From: an uncultured Mesonia sp.
Lineage (GTDB): Bacteria > Bacteroidota > Bacteroidia > Flavobacteriales > Flavobacteriaceae
Reading direction: 5' to 3'
Assembly: GCA_947494545.1 (NCBI GenBank)
Contig: CANLVH010000004.1
Location: 117,281-181,280, forward strand
DNA length: 64,000 nt
The translations under genes and the position numbers were made by a program. How positions within the stretch are numbered: the first letter of the stretch is position 1; every line of letters begins with the position of its first letter. Positions 56,169 to 63,875 of the stretch are shown here, in pieces. The notes beneath the pieces were generated by a model. That model made no database searches. It was not told the DNA's origin and was given only the letters and a program-made list of their open reading frames with translations.

Positions 56169-56199
56169 AAAAATTCGTATTTTAGACCAAAATTAAGCA

Positions 56200-56808
56200 A
56201 TGAAAAAGTTTATTCTTGGTGTTTTACTTACTGTAATAGTAGGTTTGGGTTATTGGTATTTTAACGATAAAAAACAATCTAAAACAGCCTTAAAACAAAC
56301 TTCCGAGCTCATAGAAAAAGAGGTGAAAAACGTAAGTAAACTCATTGTTACAGAAAGTTCTTACGCGCAAATATTTACCTACCAAAACAGTAAAGACATT
56401 TTTATGGGCATTGAAGCAAGAAAAAAAGCCATTGTTGCGGTAAATACCAAAGCCACGGTTGGTTATGATTTAAGCCAATTAAAATACGAGCTGTTTCCTC
56501 AAGACAAAACCTTGCGCATTACCGCAATCCCAAAACCGGAACTCAATATCTACCCCGAGTTTGATTTTTATGATGTTACGCAAGATTACCTCAATCAATT
56601 TAAAGCAGAAGATTATAATGCCATCAAAAAAAGGGTAAGGCGACAAATTCGTAAAAAAATAGAGAAATCTGTTGTAATGCAAAATGCCGAAAATCGCTTA
56701 CTTAGCGAAATCCAAAAACTTTTTGTGCTTACCAACAGTTTAGGATGGACATTAGAATTTTATAAACAGCCCATCCAGTCTGAAAAAGAATTAGAGATTT
56801 TGCTTTAA
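56200..56808 (+). CDS. DUF4230-family membrane-anchored protein
   Basis: 202 aa: one N-terminal membrane helix (FILGVLLTVIVGLGYWYF) and a DUF4230 domain (KNVSKLIVTESSYAQIFTYQ.., KAIVAVNTKATVGYDLSQLKYELFPQDKTLRITAIPKPEL, then DYNAIKKRVRRQIRKKIEKS). Function unknown. Stands alone 157 bp before the TetR gene. Confidence 0.82.
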   Translation: MKKFILGVLLTVIVGLGYWYFNDKKQSKTALKQTSELIEKEVKNVSKLIVTESSYAQIFTYQNSKDIFMGIEARKKAIVAVNTKATVGYDLSQLKYELFPQDKTLRITAIPKPELNIYPEFDFYDVTQDYLNQFKAEDYNAIKKRVRRQIRKKIEKSVVMQNAENRLLSEIQKLFVLTNSLGWTLEFYKQPIQSEKELEILL

Positions 56809-56965
56809 ATATTAGCGCTTTCTTTTTTTAATAAAGCAAGTCCGTCATCAATTAAATGCGCAACTTTTGGTCGGTTATATTTTCTAAGTTTTTTTAATTC
56901 TAACATAAAAACCATTTAAAAAAGTCTTATAGAAAACCTGAAAATAATCTTTAACTTGCCTACTT

Positions 56966-57544
56966 ATGAAAACTAACCGAAAAGAAGAAATAGTAAAAAC
57001 GGCAGCCTATCTTTTTAAGAAAAAAGGTTTTGTAGGTGTCTCAATGCGCGATTTGGCGCAAGAAATGGGAATAAAAGCATCAAGTTTATACAATCATATT
57101 TCGTCAAAACATGAAATTTTATCGGAGGTAATTATGCAAGTGGCGCAACGTTTTACCAATCATATAAATACACTTGCTCCGCAAGAAATTTCGGCTATAG
57201 AAAAGCTGGAAAACATTATTCATATGCATATTGATTTGACGATTCAAAAAAGTGATTTTTTAGCGTGTATGAATAATGACTGGATGCACTTAGAAAAAAC
57301 TCAAAAAACTGCCTACATAAAAATGCGAAATGACTATGAGCAAAAGTTTCGGGAAATTTTACAAGAAGGCATTGCTAACAAAGAACTAAAACCAGCCGAC
57401 CCGGAAATTATGCTTTTCTCTATACTTTCTACACTACGAACCTTCTATTTATGGTATGCAAAAAATACAAATATCTTTTCCCAGAAAGCTAAAACCGATT
57501 TAACTAAAACCCTTTTAAAAGGAATTATTTTGGAAAAACCTTAA
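56966..57544 (+). CDS. TetR/AcrR-family regulator, probable regulator of the paa operon
   Basis: 192 aa. N-terminal TetR HTH: KKGFVGVSMRDLAQEMGIKASSLYNHISSKHEILSEVIMQV (about 18-58); helical ligand domain follows. Position upstream of a phenylacetate operon, plus the palindrome 58600-58627 over that operon's promoter, makes it the likely repressor (PaaR-like role), with phenylacetyl-CoA or a similar CoA ester as inducer. That role is inference. An alternative is control of fic only, or of another locus. Confidence 0.88.
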   Translation: MKTNRKEEIVKTAAYLFKKKGFVGVSMRDLAQEMGIKASSLYNHISSKHEILSEVIMQVAQRFTNHINTLAPQEISAIEKLENIIHMHIDLTIQKSDFLACMNNDWMHLEKTQKTAYIKMRNDYEQKFREILQEGIANKELKPADPEIMLFSILSTLRTFYLWYAKNTNIFSQKAKTDLTKTLLKGIILEKP

Positions 57545-57584
57545 TATCGGATAGATTGTTTTTTTAAATTAACCGATAATAGTG

Positions 57585-57592
57585 TATCTTTG
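57585..57592 (+). promoter_or_regulatory. Candidate -7 element of fic, giving a leaderless transcript
   Basis: TATCTTTG matches TAnnTTTG; the ATG at 57597 lies 4 bp after it, so transcription would start at or beside the start codon. An inverted pair TATCGG/CCGATA (57545-57550 and 57572-57577) sits upstream. Confidence 0.5.
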
Positions 57593-57596
57593 TGAT

Positions 57597-58553
57597 ATGT
57601 GGGATATTAACCTAAGATATCGAGAAAAACTACAAGCTACTTATAAGCGCTTGTATGAAAAAAAAGCAATCTTGCAAAAAAGCAGGCCGTTGCCCAAAAT
57701 AGCTCTGCAAAAAATACAAGAAGCACTTGCTGTAGAATGGACGTACAACACCAATAGCATAGAAGGTAATACTTTAAGCTTGCGAGAAACCCAAATGGTT
57801 TTGCAAGAAGGCATTACCATTAAAGGTAAATCGTTACGCGAGCATTTTGAAGCTAAAAACCACGAGTTGGCGCTAAAACGCTTGTATGAAATGGTAGACA
57901 ATAACGAAGCTCTTTCCGCCAAAAACATTTTGGAGTTGCATAGTTATGTTTTAAGAAGCATAGAAGACGATTATGCCGGCAGGTTAAGAAATGGTGGTGT
58001 GCGTATGGCCGGTGCAAATTTTATTCCGCTAAACGCGCAAAAAGTTTCTGGTTTGTTAGATGAGCTTATCCAGTTTGTACAAGAAAATCCGCTACAGCTT
58101 AATAGCATAGAGTTAGCTACAGTTTTTCACCATAAACTGGTTTATATTCATCCTTTTTTTGATGGCAATGGTCGTACGGTACGATTAACCATGAATTTGC
58201 AATTATTGCAAGAAGGTTTTACGCCGGCAATCATTCTAACCAACGATCGCAAAAAATACTACCAAGCTTTAAACCAGGCCAATAAAGGAGATTATTATAA
58301 GTTAAGCTTATTAATGGCGCAAGCTTTAGAGCGCACGTTAAATATTTACCTAAATGCGCTGCCTGGCAGCGACGATAATTACAAAGAAATAAGCAATTTA
58401 GTTAAGGAAGAATCTTTGCCATACGGCCAAGATTACATTAGTCTTTTAGCTAGACAAGGCAAAATAGATGCTTATAAAGAAGGTAGAAATTGGCTTACCA
58501 GCAAAAAAGCTATTGAAGATTATATAGCTAATCGGCAGCGTAATAGAAACTAG
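57597..58553 (+). CDS. Fic-domain protein (AMPylase type)
   Basis: 318 aa from the ATG at 57597; a GTG at 57582 would add five residues but lies within the promoter element. Active motif HPFFDGNGRTVR (about 185-196) is complete (HxFx(D/E)GNGRxxR). The N-terminal inhibitory motif NSIEGN (about 53-58) fits the class II (S/T)xxxE(G/N) type, so the enzyme is self-inhibited. The C-terminus (YISLLARQGKIDAYKEGRNWLTSKKAIEDYI) looks like a DNA-binding winged helix that may autoregulate. Likely AMP transfer to a protein target; target unknown. It lies between the TetR gene and the paa operon. Confidence 0.88.
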   Translation: MWDINLRYREKLQATYKRLYEKKAILQKSRPLPKIALQKIQEALAVEWTYNTNSIEGNTLSLRETQMVLQEGITIKGKSLREHFEAKNHELALKRLYEMVDNNEALSAKNILELHSYVLRSIEDDYAGRLRNGGVRMAGANFIPLNAQKVSGLLDELIQFVQENPLQLNSIELATVFHHKLVYIHPFFDGNGRTVRLTMNLQLLQEGFTPAIILTNDRKKYYQALNQANKGDYYKLSLLMAQALERTLNIYLNALPGSDDNYKEISNLVKEESLPYGQDYISLLARQGKIDAYKEGRNWLTSKKAIEDYIANRQRNRN

Positions 58554-58593
58554 GCTGTCTGATAATCATTGCATTATGTTTTAACAAGCAAAA

Positions 58594-58625
58594 TTTGCAC
58601 ACAAAACTAACAATCGTTAGTTTTG
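58594..58625 (+). promoter_or_regulatory. paa operon promoter (TTTG-N20-TAGTTTTG)
   Basis: TTTG at 58594-58597 and TAGTTTTG at 58618-58625 match the flavobacterial -33/-7 consensus TTTG-N17-23-TAnnTTTG. Transcription would start near 58629, leaving a short 18-nt leader before the paaE ATG at 58647. Confidence 0.75.
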
Positions 58626-58627
58626 TG
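58600..58627. promoter_or_regulatory. Perfect palindrome over the paa promoter (candidate TetR/PaaR operator)
   Basis: CACAAAACTAAC (58600-58611) and GTTAGTTTTGTG (58616-58627) are perfect 12-bp arms around AATC. The right arm contains the -7 element TAGTTTTG of the paa promoter, so a dimeric repressor bound here would block RNA polymerase. Confidence 0.75.
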
Positions 58628-58646
58628 AGGAAGTATAAATTAGACT

Positions 58647-59720
58647 ATGGCAAAATTTCATAAATTAAATGTACAGGACGTTTATAAAGAAACTGCAGAC
58701 TGTACGGTTATAACTTTTGATGTCCCTGAAAACCTACGAACCGATTTTAAATTTAATCAAGGACAACATTTAACTTTACGGAAGGAAATAGACGGTGAAG
58801 ATGTGCGCCGGTCATATTCTTTGTGTTCTAGCCCGTATGACGTAGAGTGGAAAGTTGCCGTAAAGGAAATTCCAACAGGAATTTTTTCCACATACGTGAA
58901 TCAAAACTTAAAAAAAGGCGAGACCATAGAGGTTATGGCGCCAAGCGGTAAATTTGGAGTAGAAATTGCAAAAAATAATGCAAAAAATTATTTGTTTTTT
59001 GCTGCGGGCAGCGGAATTACTCCCGTGCTTTCTATGATAAAATCGCATTTGGCCGTAGAACCTAAATCAACTTGCAAGTTGTTTTATGTAAACAAGACAG
59101 CAAAATCTATTATCTTTAAAGAAGAGTTAGAGCAATTGCGAAACAAGTACTTTGGAAGGTTAGAAATTTATTATTTCTTAACGGAAGAAAAACGCGATAT
59201 TGGATTGTTTAACGGTAGGTTTGACGATGAGAAAATGGGTATCTTAACCAATACTTTTATAGATATTCCAGATACTAACGAAGTTTTTCTGTGTGGACCG
59301 GAAAAAATGGTAATGTATTTAAAAGATTATTTAGTAAATGCAGGTTTGCCGGAAGAGTTAGTACATTTTGAGCTGTTTGTTACCGGACTTTCAGAAGAAG
59401 ATATTGCTAGAACAAAACGCCTGGCAAAGCAAAACGTAGAAGGCACAGAGGTAACTATTGTAGATGGTGGAAAAGAATTTCAGTTTACCATGACGCAAGA
59501 CTATGATAATATTTTAGATGCAGCCTTAGGAGCCGGAGCAGATTTACCTTTTGCTTGTAAAGGTGGGGTTTGTAGCACATGCAAATGTGAAGTTGTAGAA
59601 GGAGAGGTAGAAATGAAGGTAAATTATGCTTTAGAAGAAAAGGAACTACAACAAAATTTGGTACTTAGTTGCCAATCTGTTCCTACTTCTAAAAAAGTTA
59701 AGATGAATTTTGACGTGTAA
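58647..59720 (+). CDS. paaE: Phenylacetyl-CoA epoxidase, reductase subunit PaaE
   Basis: 357 aa: FAD-binding domain with RRSYSLCSSP (about 53-63), NAD-binding domain with AAGSGITPVLSMI and FLCGPEKMV, and a C-terminal plant-type 2Fe-2S domain with CKGGVCSTCKC (about 304-315) and the last Cys in LSCQS. It passes electrons from NAD(P)H to the diiron PaaA. First gene of the operon, unlike E. coli where paaE is fifth; this order is common in Bacteroidota. A decamer copy lies at 58774-58783. Confidence 0.95.
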   Translation: MAKFHKLNVQDVYKETADCTVITFDVPENLRTDFKFNQGQHLTLRKEIDGEDVRRSYSLCSSPYDVEWKVAVKEIPTGIFSTYVNQNLKKGETIEVMAPSGKFGVEIAKNNAKNYLFFAAGSGITPVLSMIKSHLAVEPKSTCKLFYVNKTAKSIIFKEELEQLRNKYFGRLEIYYFLTEEKRDIGLFNGRFDDEKMGILTNTFIDIPDTNEVFLCGPEKMVMYLKDYLVNAGLPEELVHFELFVTGLSEEDIARTKRLAKQNVEGTEVTIVDGGKEFQFTMTQDYDNILDAALGAGADLPFACKGGVCSTCKCEVVEGEVEMKVNYALEEKELQQNLVLSCQSVPTSKKVKMNFDV

Positions 59721-59768
59721 ACTTAAAAAGTTGAAAATAGAAAGTTGTAGGACGAAAACGCAAGAATT

Positions 59769-60725
59769 ATGAGTGAGAAAGAAATTAAAAATCTAGAAGA
59801 AATTTTCGAGGCAAAAATTGCTCGAGACGAGAAAATAGAACCCAAAGATTGGATGCCGGAGAAATACCGCAAAACGCATATTCGGCAAATGTCGCAGCAC
59901 GCCCATTCCGAAATTGTGGGAATGTTGCCAGAAGGAAACTGGATTACCCGAGCTCCGTCTTTGCGCAGAAAAGTTGCTCTGTTAGCCAAAGTGCAAGATG
60001 AAGCCGGTCACGGACTTTATCTTTACAGCGCTACAGAAACTTTAGGAATTTCTAGAGATGAATTATATGACCAATTGCATTCAGGCAAGGCAAAATATTC
60101 CAGTATTTTTAATTATCCAACCATTACTTGGGCAGATATTGGTGCAATTGGCTGGTTGGTAGATGGTGCGGCTATTATTAACCAAGTTCCGTTGTGCAGT
60201 ACATCTTTTGGGCCATATGCTCGTGCTATGGTTCGTGTTTGTAAAGAAGAAAGTTTTCACCAACGTCAAGGTTACGAGATTATGCTAACCCTTTGTAAAG
60301 GTACGCCAGAGCAAAAAGAAATGGCACAAGATGCGTTAAACCGTTGGTGGTGGCCAAGTTTAATGATGTTTGGTCCAACAGACGATCAATCTACGCATAC
60401 CGAACAATCGATGAAATGGAAATTGAAACGAAAAACTAACGATGAGTTGCGCCAGCAATTTATTGATCAGACCGTGCCGCAAGCCGATATTTTAGGAATA
60501 AAAGTGCCGGACGAAGATTTAAAATGGAACGAAGAAACCGGTCATTATGATTTTGGAGAAATAAACTGGGACGAGTTTTGGCAAGTAGTAAAAGGTCACG
60601 GTCCTTGTAATAAAGAACGTTTGCAAACCCGAGTAGATGCTTGGGAAGGCGGAGAGTGGGTGCGTGACGCAGCTATGGCTTACGCCGAAAAACAAGCCGA
60701 TAAAAAAGTGAAAAAAGCAGGATAA
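59769..60725 (+). CDS. paaA: Phenylacetyl-CoA epoxidase, catalytic subunit PaaA
   Basis: 318 aa. Ferritin-like helical bundle with the diiron ligands recognisable in [15 protein letters not shown] (E..H) and [14 protein letters not shown] (E..H). Full length for PaaA. Inserts one oxygen atom into the ring of phenylacetyl-CoA, forming the 1,2-epoxide, in complex with PaaC and PaaB. Separated from paaE by 48 bp. Confidence 0.97.
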   Translation: MSEKEIKNLEEIFEAKIARDEKIEPKDWMPEKYRKTHIRQMSQHAHSEIVGMLPEGNWITRAPSLRRKVALLAKVQDEAGHGLYLYSATETLGISRDELYDQLHSGKAKYSSIFNYPTITWADIGAIGWLVDGAAIINQVPLCSTSFGPYARAMVRVCKEESFHQRQGYEIMLTLCKGTPEQKEMAQDALNRWWWPSLMMFGPTDDQSTHTEQSMKWKLKRKTNDELRQQFIDQTVPQADILGIKVPDEDLKWNEETGHYDFGEINWDEFWQVVKGHGPCNKERLQTRVDAWEGGEWVRDAAMAYAEKQADKKVKKAG

Positions 60726-60944
60726 AATAGTAGTGAGTATGGAGTAATTAGTAGTTAGTAAAAATGATAATTACTGAAAAAGCACATTAGCTTTTCCGAA
60801 AATTTTCCTCTATAAAGAAAAAATGCTTCAAGAAATAGTACAGTTTTAATATTGTTTTTTTAAGTCAAACATTCCTAAAACTTCAAAATTATACTTTGAT
60901 AAAAACTCACTACTCAATTCTTATAACTAAATACTTATTAAATT

Positions 60945-61250
60945 ATGTCAGATAAAAATAAAAACAAGAAAAAAAATTGGCCCCTTTGGGAAATTTTTGT
61001 CCGAAGTAAAAACGGATTAGAACATCGTCATTTTGGAAGTCTTCATGCCGCAGATGCAGATATGGCTTTAGAAAATGCTCGCGATGTTTATACCAGAAGA
61101 AGCGAAGGCGTGAGTATTTGGGTAGTAGAGTCTAAAAACATTACCGCTTCTAACCCAGAACATAACGGTGAGTTATTTGAGCCGGCAGCAGATAAAGTAT
61201 ATCGTCACCCTACATTTTATGATTTGCCAGATGAGGTAAAACATATGTAA
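60945..61250 (+). CDS. paaB: Phenylacetyl-CoA epoxidase subunit PaaB
   Basis: 101 aa with PLWEIFVRSKNGLEHRHFGSLHAADADMALENARDVYTRRSEGVSIWVV, the core PaaB sequence. Small structural subunit bridging PaaAC dimers. It follows paaA after a 219-bp spacer that holds only AT-rich, low-complexity sequence. Confidence 0.96.
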   Translation: MSDKNKNKKKNWPLWEIFVRSKNGLEHRHFGSLHAADADMALENARDVYTRRSEGVSIWVVESKNITASNPEHNGELFEPAADKVYRHPTFYDLPDEVKHM

Positions 61251-61556
61251 ATTTCTGCGAAGGCAGGAATTTCAATGCGCGGTCTATAATCGTTGCGAAG
61301 TCAGGAAGCTAAATACGTTGCTCAGTTTTCTACGAAGACAAGAATTTAATCGTTTTGGCTTTAACACTTTTGTGAGAAACCTCAAAATGCCATTTTAAGT
61401 TCTAGCTTATCCAGAAAGACGAGAACGGCATTGGTTTCCGCGGAAGCGTAAATTATACTTTATGAAAGTTTAGTTTTCTATTACGGAAGAATATAATTGG
61501 AGTAATTTAGACTTGAGTTAAAAAATAAAAAGATTTTTGAATAAATAATAAATAAT
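61251..61556. repeat. paaB-paaC spacer with degenerate hairpin repeats
   Basis: 306 bp without a gene. ATTTCTGCGAAGGCAGGAAT (61251-61270) is a copy of the operon's hairpin repeat; weaker relatives are near 61291-61310 and 61326-61345. A copy of the second dispersed motif, TTTCCGCGGAAGCG, is at 61435-61448. Confidence 0.6.
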
Positions 61557-62336
61557 ATGAATTCAGAAAAAAAAGATTCGCGTCTACACGAGAATAAAAT
61601 AAAATACATTTATGGCATTGCCGATAATAGTTTGATATTAGGACAACGCCTGGGAGAATTAACCGGACACGGACCAACTTTAGAAACAGATATCGCGCTC
61701 ACCAACATTTCTTTAGATTTATTCGGGCAGGTACGCAGTTATTTTCAATATGCAGCACAAATTTCAGAAAAAGAGGTAACCGAAGACGATTTAGCTTTTT
61801 TGCGAACAGAACGCGAGTACTTAAACGTACTTTTGGTAGAACAACCCAATACAGATTTTGCTTACACCATTGGCCGTCAATTTTTGTTTGATCATTTTCA
61901 TATTCTTTTAATGATGCATTTACAAAACTCTAAAGACGATACATTGGTAGCGATTGCAAAAAAAAGTATAAAAGAAGTAAATTACCACAAACGTTTTTCT
62001 AGCGATTGGATAAAACGCTTGGGGGATGGAACCGAAGAAAGCAAAGAAAAAATGCAAACCGCTATCAATGATTTATGGCGATTTACAGACGAGTTATTCC
62101 ATACCACAGAAGCAGATGAAGAAATGATTAAAGCAGGGGTTGGGGTAGATGTAAAAACATTAAAAGAAACTTATTATAAAAATGTTTCGGAAGTGTTGGA
62201 AGAAGCTACTTTAGAAATTCCCGATTTAAAGTACTTTCAAAAAGGCGGTAAAGACGGAATTCATACAGAGCATATGGGCTTTATTTTAAGTGATATGCAG
62301 TATATGCAACGTACATATCCCGGAATGAAGTGGTAA
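61557..62336 (+). CDS. paaC: Phenylacetyl-CoA epoxidase subunit PaaC
   Basis: 259 aa, structural partner of PaaA with the same ferritin-like fold. IYGIADNSLILGQRLGELTGHGPTLETDIALTNISLDLFGQ is the conserved PaaC start; the diiron ligands of PaaA are not conserved as a set. It stabilises PaaA and builds the substrate pocket. Confidence 0.96.
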   Translation: MNSEKKDSRLHENKIKYIYGIADNSLILGQRLGELTGHGPTLETDIALTNISLDLFGQVRSYFQYAAQISEKEVTEDDLAFLRTEREYLNVLLVEQPNTDFAYTIGRQFLFDHFHILLMMHLQNSKDDTLVAIAKKSIKEVNYHKRFSSDWIKRLGDGTEESKEKMQTAINDLWRFTDELFHTTEADEEMIKAGVGVDVKTLKETYYKNVSEVLEEATLEIPDLKYFQKGGKDGIHTEHMGFILSDMQYMQRTYPGMKW

Positions 62337-62356
62337 ATTCCTGCGAAGGCAGGAAT
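62337..62356. repeat. Hairpin repeat in the paaC-paaD spacer
   Basis: ATTCCTGCGAAGGCAGGAAT, 8-bp perfect arms with GAAG loop, directly after the paaC stop. Related copies: 62411-62430 (degenerate), about 62438-62457 (degenerate), 63005-63024 (perfect arms). Confidence 0.7.
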
Positions 62357-62504
62357 CTATTTGGAGTAACCAATTCCCGCTCTGGCATTAAACCTAATCC
62401 GTGATTTAAAATTCCTGCTCACGCAAGAATCTTAAATATTTCTGCTAAAGTAGAAGCCTCTAAATGAGTTTGATGATGCGTGAAGATTATAAATAAATCT
62501 AAAA

Positions 62505-63005
62505 ATGGTAGAAGAGAAAGTACATATCAACAAAGAATTAGAACCAATTTTGCGAGAGGTTCCAGATCCTGAGATTCCTGTTTTATCGATTATTGATTTG
62601 GGCGTGGTGCGTGAAGCGAGGTTAGAAGGCAAAAAAGCGAGCGTAAAAATTACGCCAACCTACAGCGGTTGTCCCGCGATGGATGTGATTGGAGATGATA
62701 TTGTAACTGCCTTAACAAATGCCGGTTACCAAGCAAAAGTAGATTTAATTCTCGCGCCGGCTTGGAGTACAGATTGGATAACAGAGAAAGGTAGAAAAGC
62801 TTTAGAAGACTATGGCATAGCACCACCTATGGATGCTTCGGCAGATAAAAAAGCTTTATTGGGCGAAGAAAAATTGGTAAAATGTCCGCAGTGCGGTTCC
62901 AAAAACACGCATTTGGTCAGTCAGTTTGGCTCTACTGCCTGCAAAGCTTTATTTAAGTGCGACGATTGTCAAGAGCCTTTCGATTATTTTAAATGTTTAA
63001 TTTAA
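62505..63005 (+). CDS. paaD: PaaD, DUF59-type maturation factor of the phenylacetyl-CoA epoxidase
   Basis: 166 aa. N-terminal MIP18/DUF59 domain (LREVPDPEIPVLSIIDLGVVREARLEGKKASVKITPTYSGCPAM) and a C-terminal zinc ribbon with CPQCGSKN and CDDCQEPF. PaaD is needed for epoxidase assembly, probably for iron-sulfur or diiron centres. Stop overlaps the start of the next hairpin repeat copy. Confidence 0.93.
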   Translation: MVEEKVHINKELEPILREVPDPEIPVLSIIDLGVVREARLEGKKASVKITPTYSGCPAMDVIGDDIVTALTNAGYQAKVDLILAPAWSTDWITEKGRKALEDYGIAPPMDASADKKALLGEEKLVKCPQCGSKNTHLVSQFGSTACKALFKCDDCQEPFDYFKCLI

Positions 63006-63024
63006 TTCCTGCGTAGGCAGGAAT
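63005..63024. repeat. Hairpin repeat in the paaD-paaG spacer
   Basis: ATTCCTGCGTAGGCAGGAAT, perfect 8-bp arms with GTAG loop, placed between the paaD stop and the paaG start. Confidence 0.7.
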
Positions 63025-63040
63025 CTTTTTATAGAATACT

Positions 63041-63823
63041 ATGAATAAAAATATACAAATAGAAATTAAAAATCAGGTAGCTTTCATCAGCTTCAACAGG
63101 CCTGAGGTGTTTAATAGTTTTAATAGAGAAATGGCTTTTGAATTGCAAAATGCCTTAAAAGATGCTGCTAAAAATGACGCGGTTCGAGCTATTTTACTTA
63201 CCGGAAATGGCAAAGCTTTTTGTGCCGGACAAGATTTAAAAGAAGTTACCAATCCAGATTTAAATCCGGGTTTTAAAGCAATTTTAGAAGAGCATTACAA
63301 TCCTGTAATTAAATTAATTCGCGAAACCGCAAAACCGGTTGTTGCTGCGGTAAATGGTGTGGCAGCCGGGGCCGGAGCCAATATAGCTTTGGCTTGCGAT
63401 GTGGTGGTAGCTTCAGAAAATGCCGCTTTCATTCAGGCGTTTAGTAAAATTGGTTTGATCCCGGATTCGGCGGGAACATTTTTCTTACCACGATTAATCG
63501 GTTTTCAAAAAGCTTCGGCTTTAGCCATGTTAGGCGATAAAATTGATGCGCAAGAAGCAGAACGACTGGGAATGATTTACAAATATTTTTCTGCAGAAAA
63601 CTTTACGGAAGAAAGCGAAAAACTAGCACTGAAAATGGCAAAAATGCCTACAAAAGCACTAGCTCTAACCAAAGAAGCCTTAAACCAGTCGTTTACCAAT
63701 AATTTAGATGAACAACTAGCTTTAGAAAGTAAATTTCAAATTGAAGCCGCCTCTACCAAAGATTACAAAGAAGGCGTTAATGCGTTTGTAGAGAAGAGAA
63801 AACCGGAGTTTGAAGGGAAGTAG
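63041..63823 (+). CDS. paaG: 1,2-epoxyphenylacetyl-CoA isomerase PaaG (enoyl-CoA hydratase family)
   Basis: 260 aa crotonase-fold enzyme. CoA/oxyanion motifs GKAFCAGQDLKEV and NGVAAGAGANIALACD, catalytic region IGLIPDSAGTFFLPRLIG with the PaaG-type Asp (IPDS) rather than the Glu pair of true hydratases. This favours ring-epoxide isomerisation to the oxepin. PaaF-type hydratase is less likely. A decamer copy is at 63601-63610. Confidence 0.85.
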   Translation: MNKNIQIEIKNQVAFISFNRPEVFNSFNREMAFELQNALKDAAKNDAVRAILLTGNGKAFCAGQDLKEVTNPDLNPGFKAILEEHYNPVIKLIRETAKPVVAAVNGVAAGAGANIALACDVVVASENAAFIQAFSKIGLIPDSAGTFFLPRLIGFQKASALAMLGDKIDAQEAERLGMIYKYFSAENFTEESEKLALKMAKMPTKALALTKEALNQSFTNNLDEQLALESKFQIEAASTKDYKEGVNAFVEKRKPEFEGK

Positions 63824-63875
63824 GATTGAAGATTAACGATTGATGATTGCAGATTTTTGATTTAAAATAAATACT
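63824..63875. repeat. AT-rich repeat run before the four-helix-bundle gene
   Basis: GATTGAAGATTAACGATTG followed by more GATTG units, a degenerate repeat of the same kind as 48695-48738 read on the other strand. Confidence 0.35.

Noticed and set aside
61251..63024. Hairpin repeats as intrinsic terminators within the paa operon
   Set aside because: Stems are not followed by T-runs, and they lie between genes that must be co-expressed.
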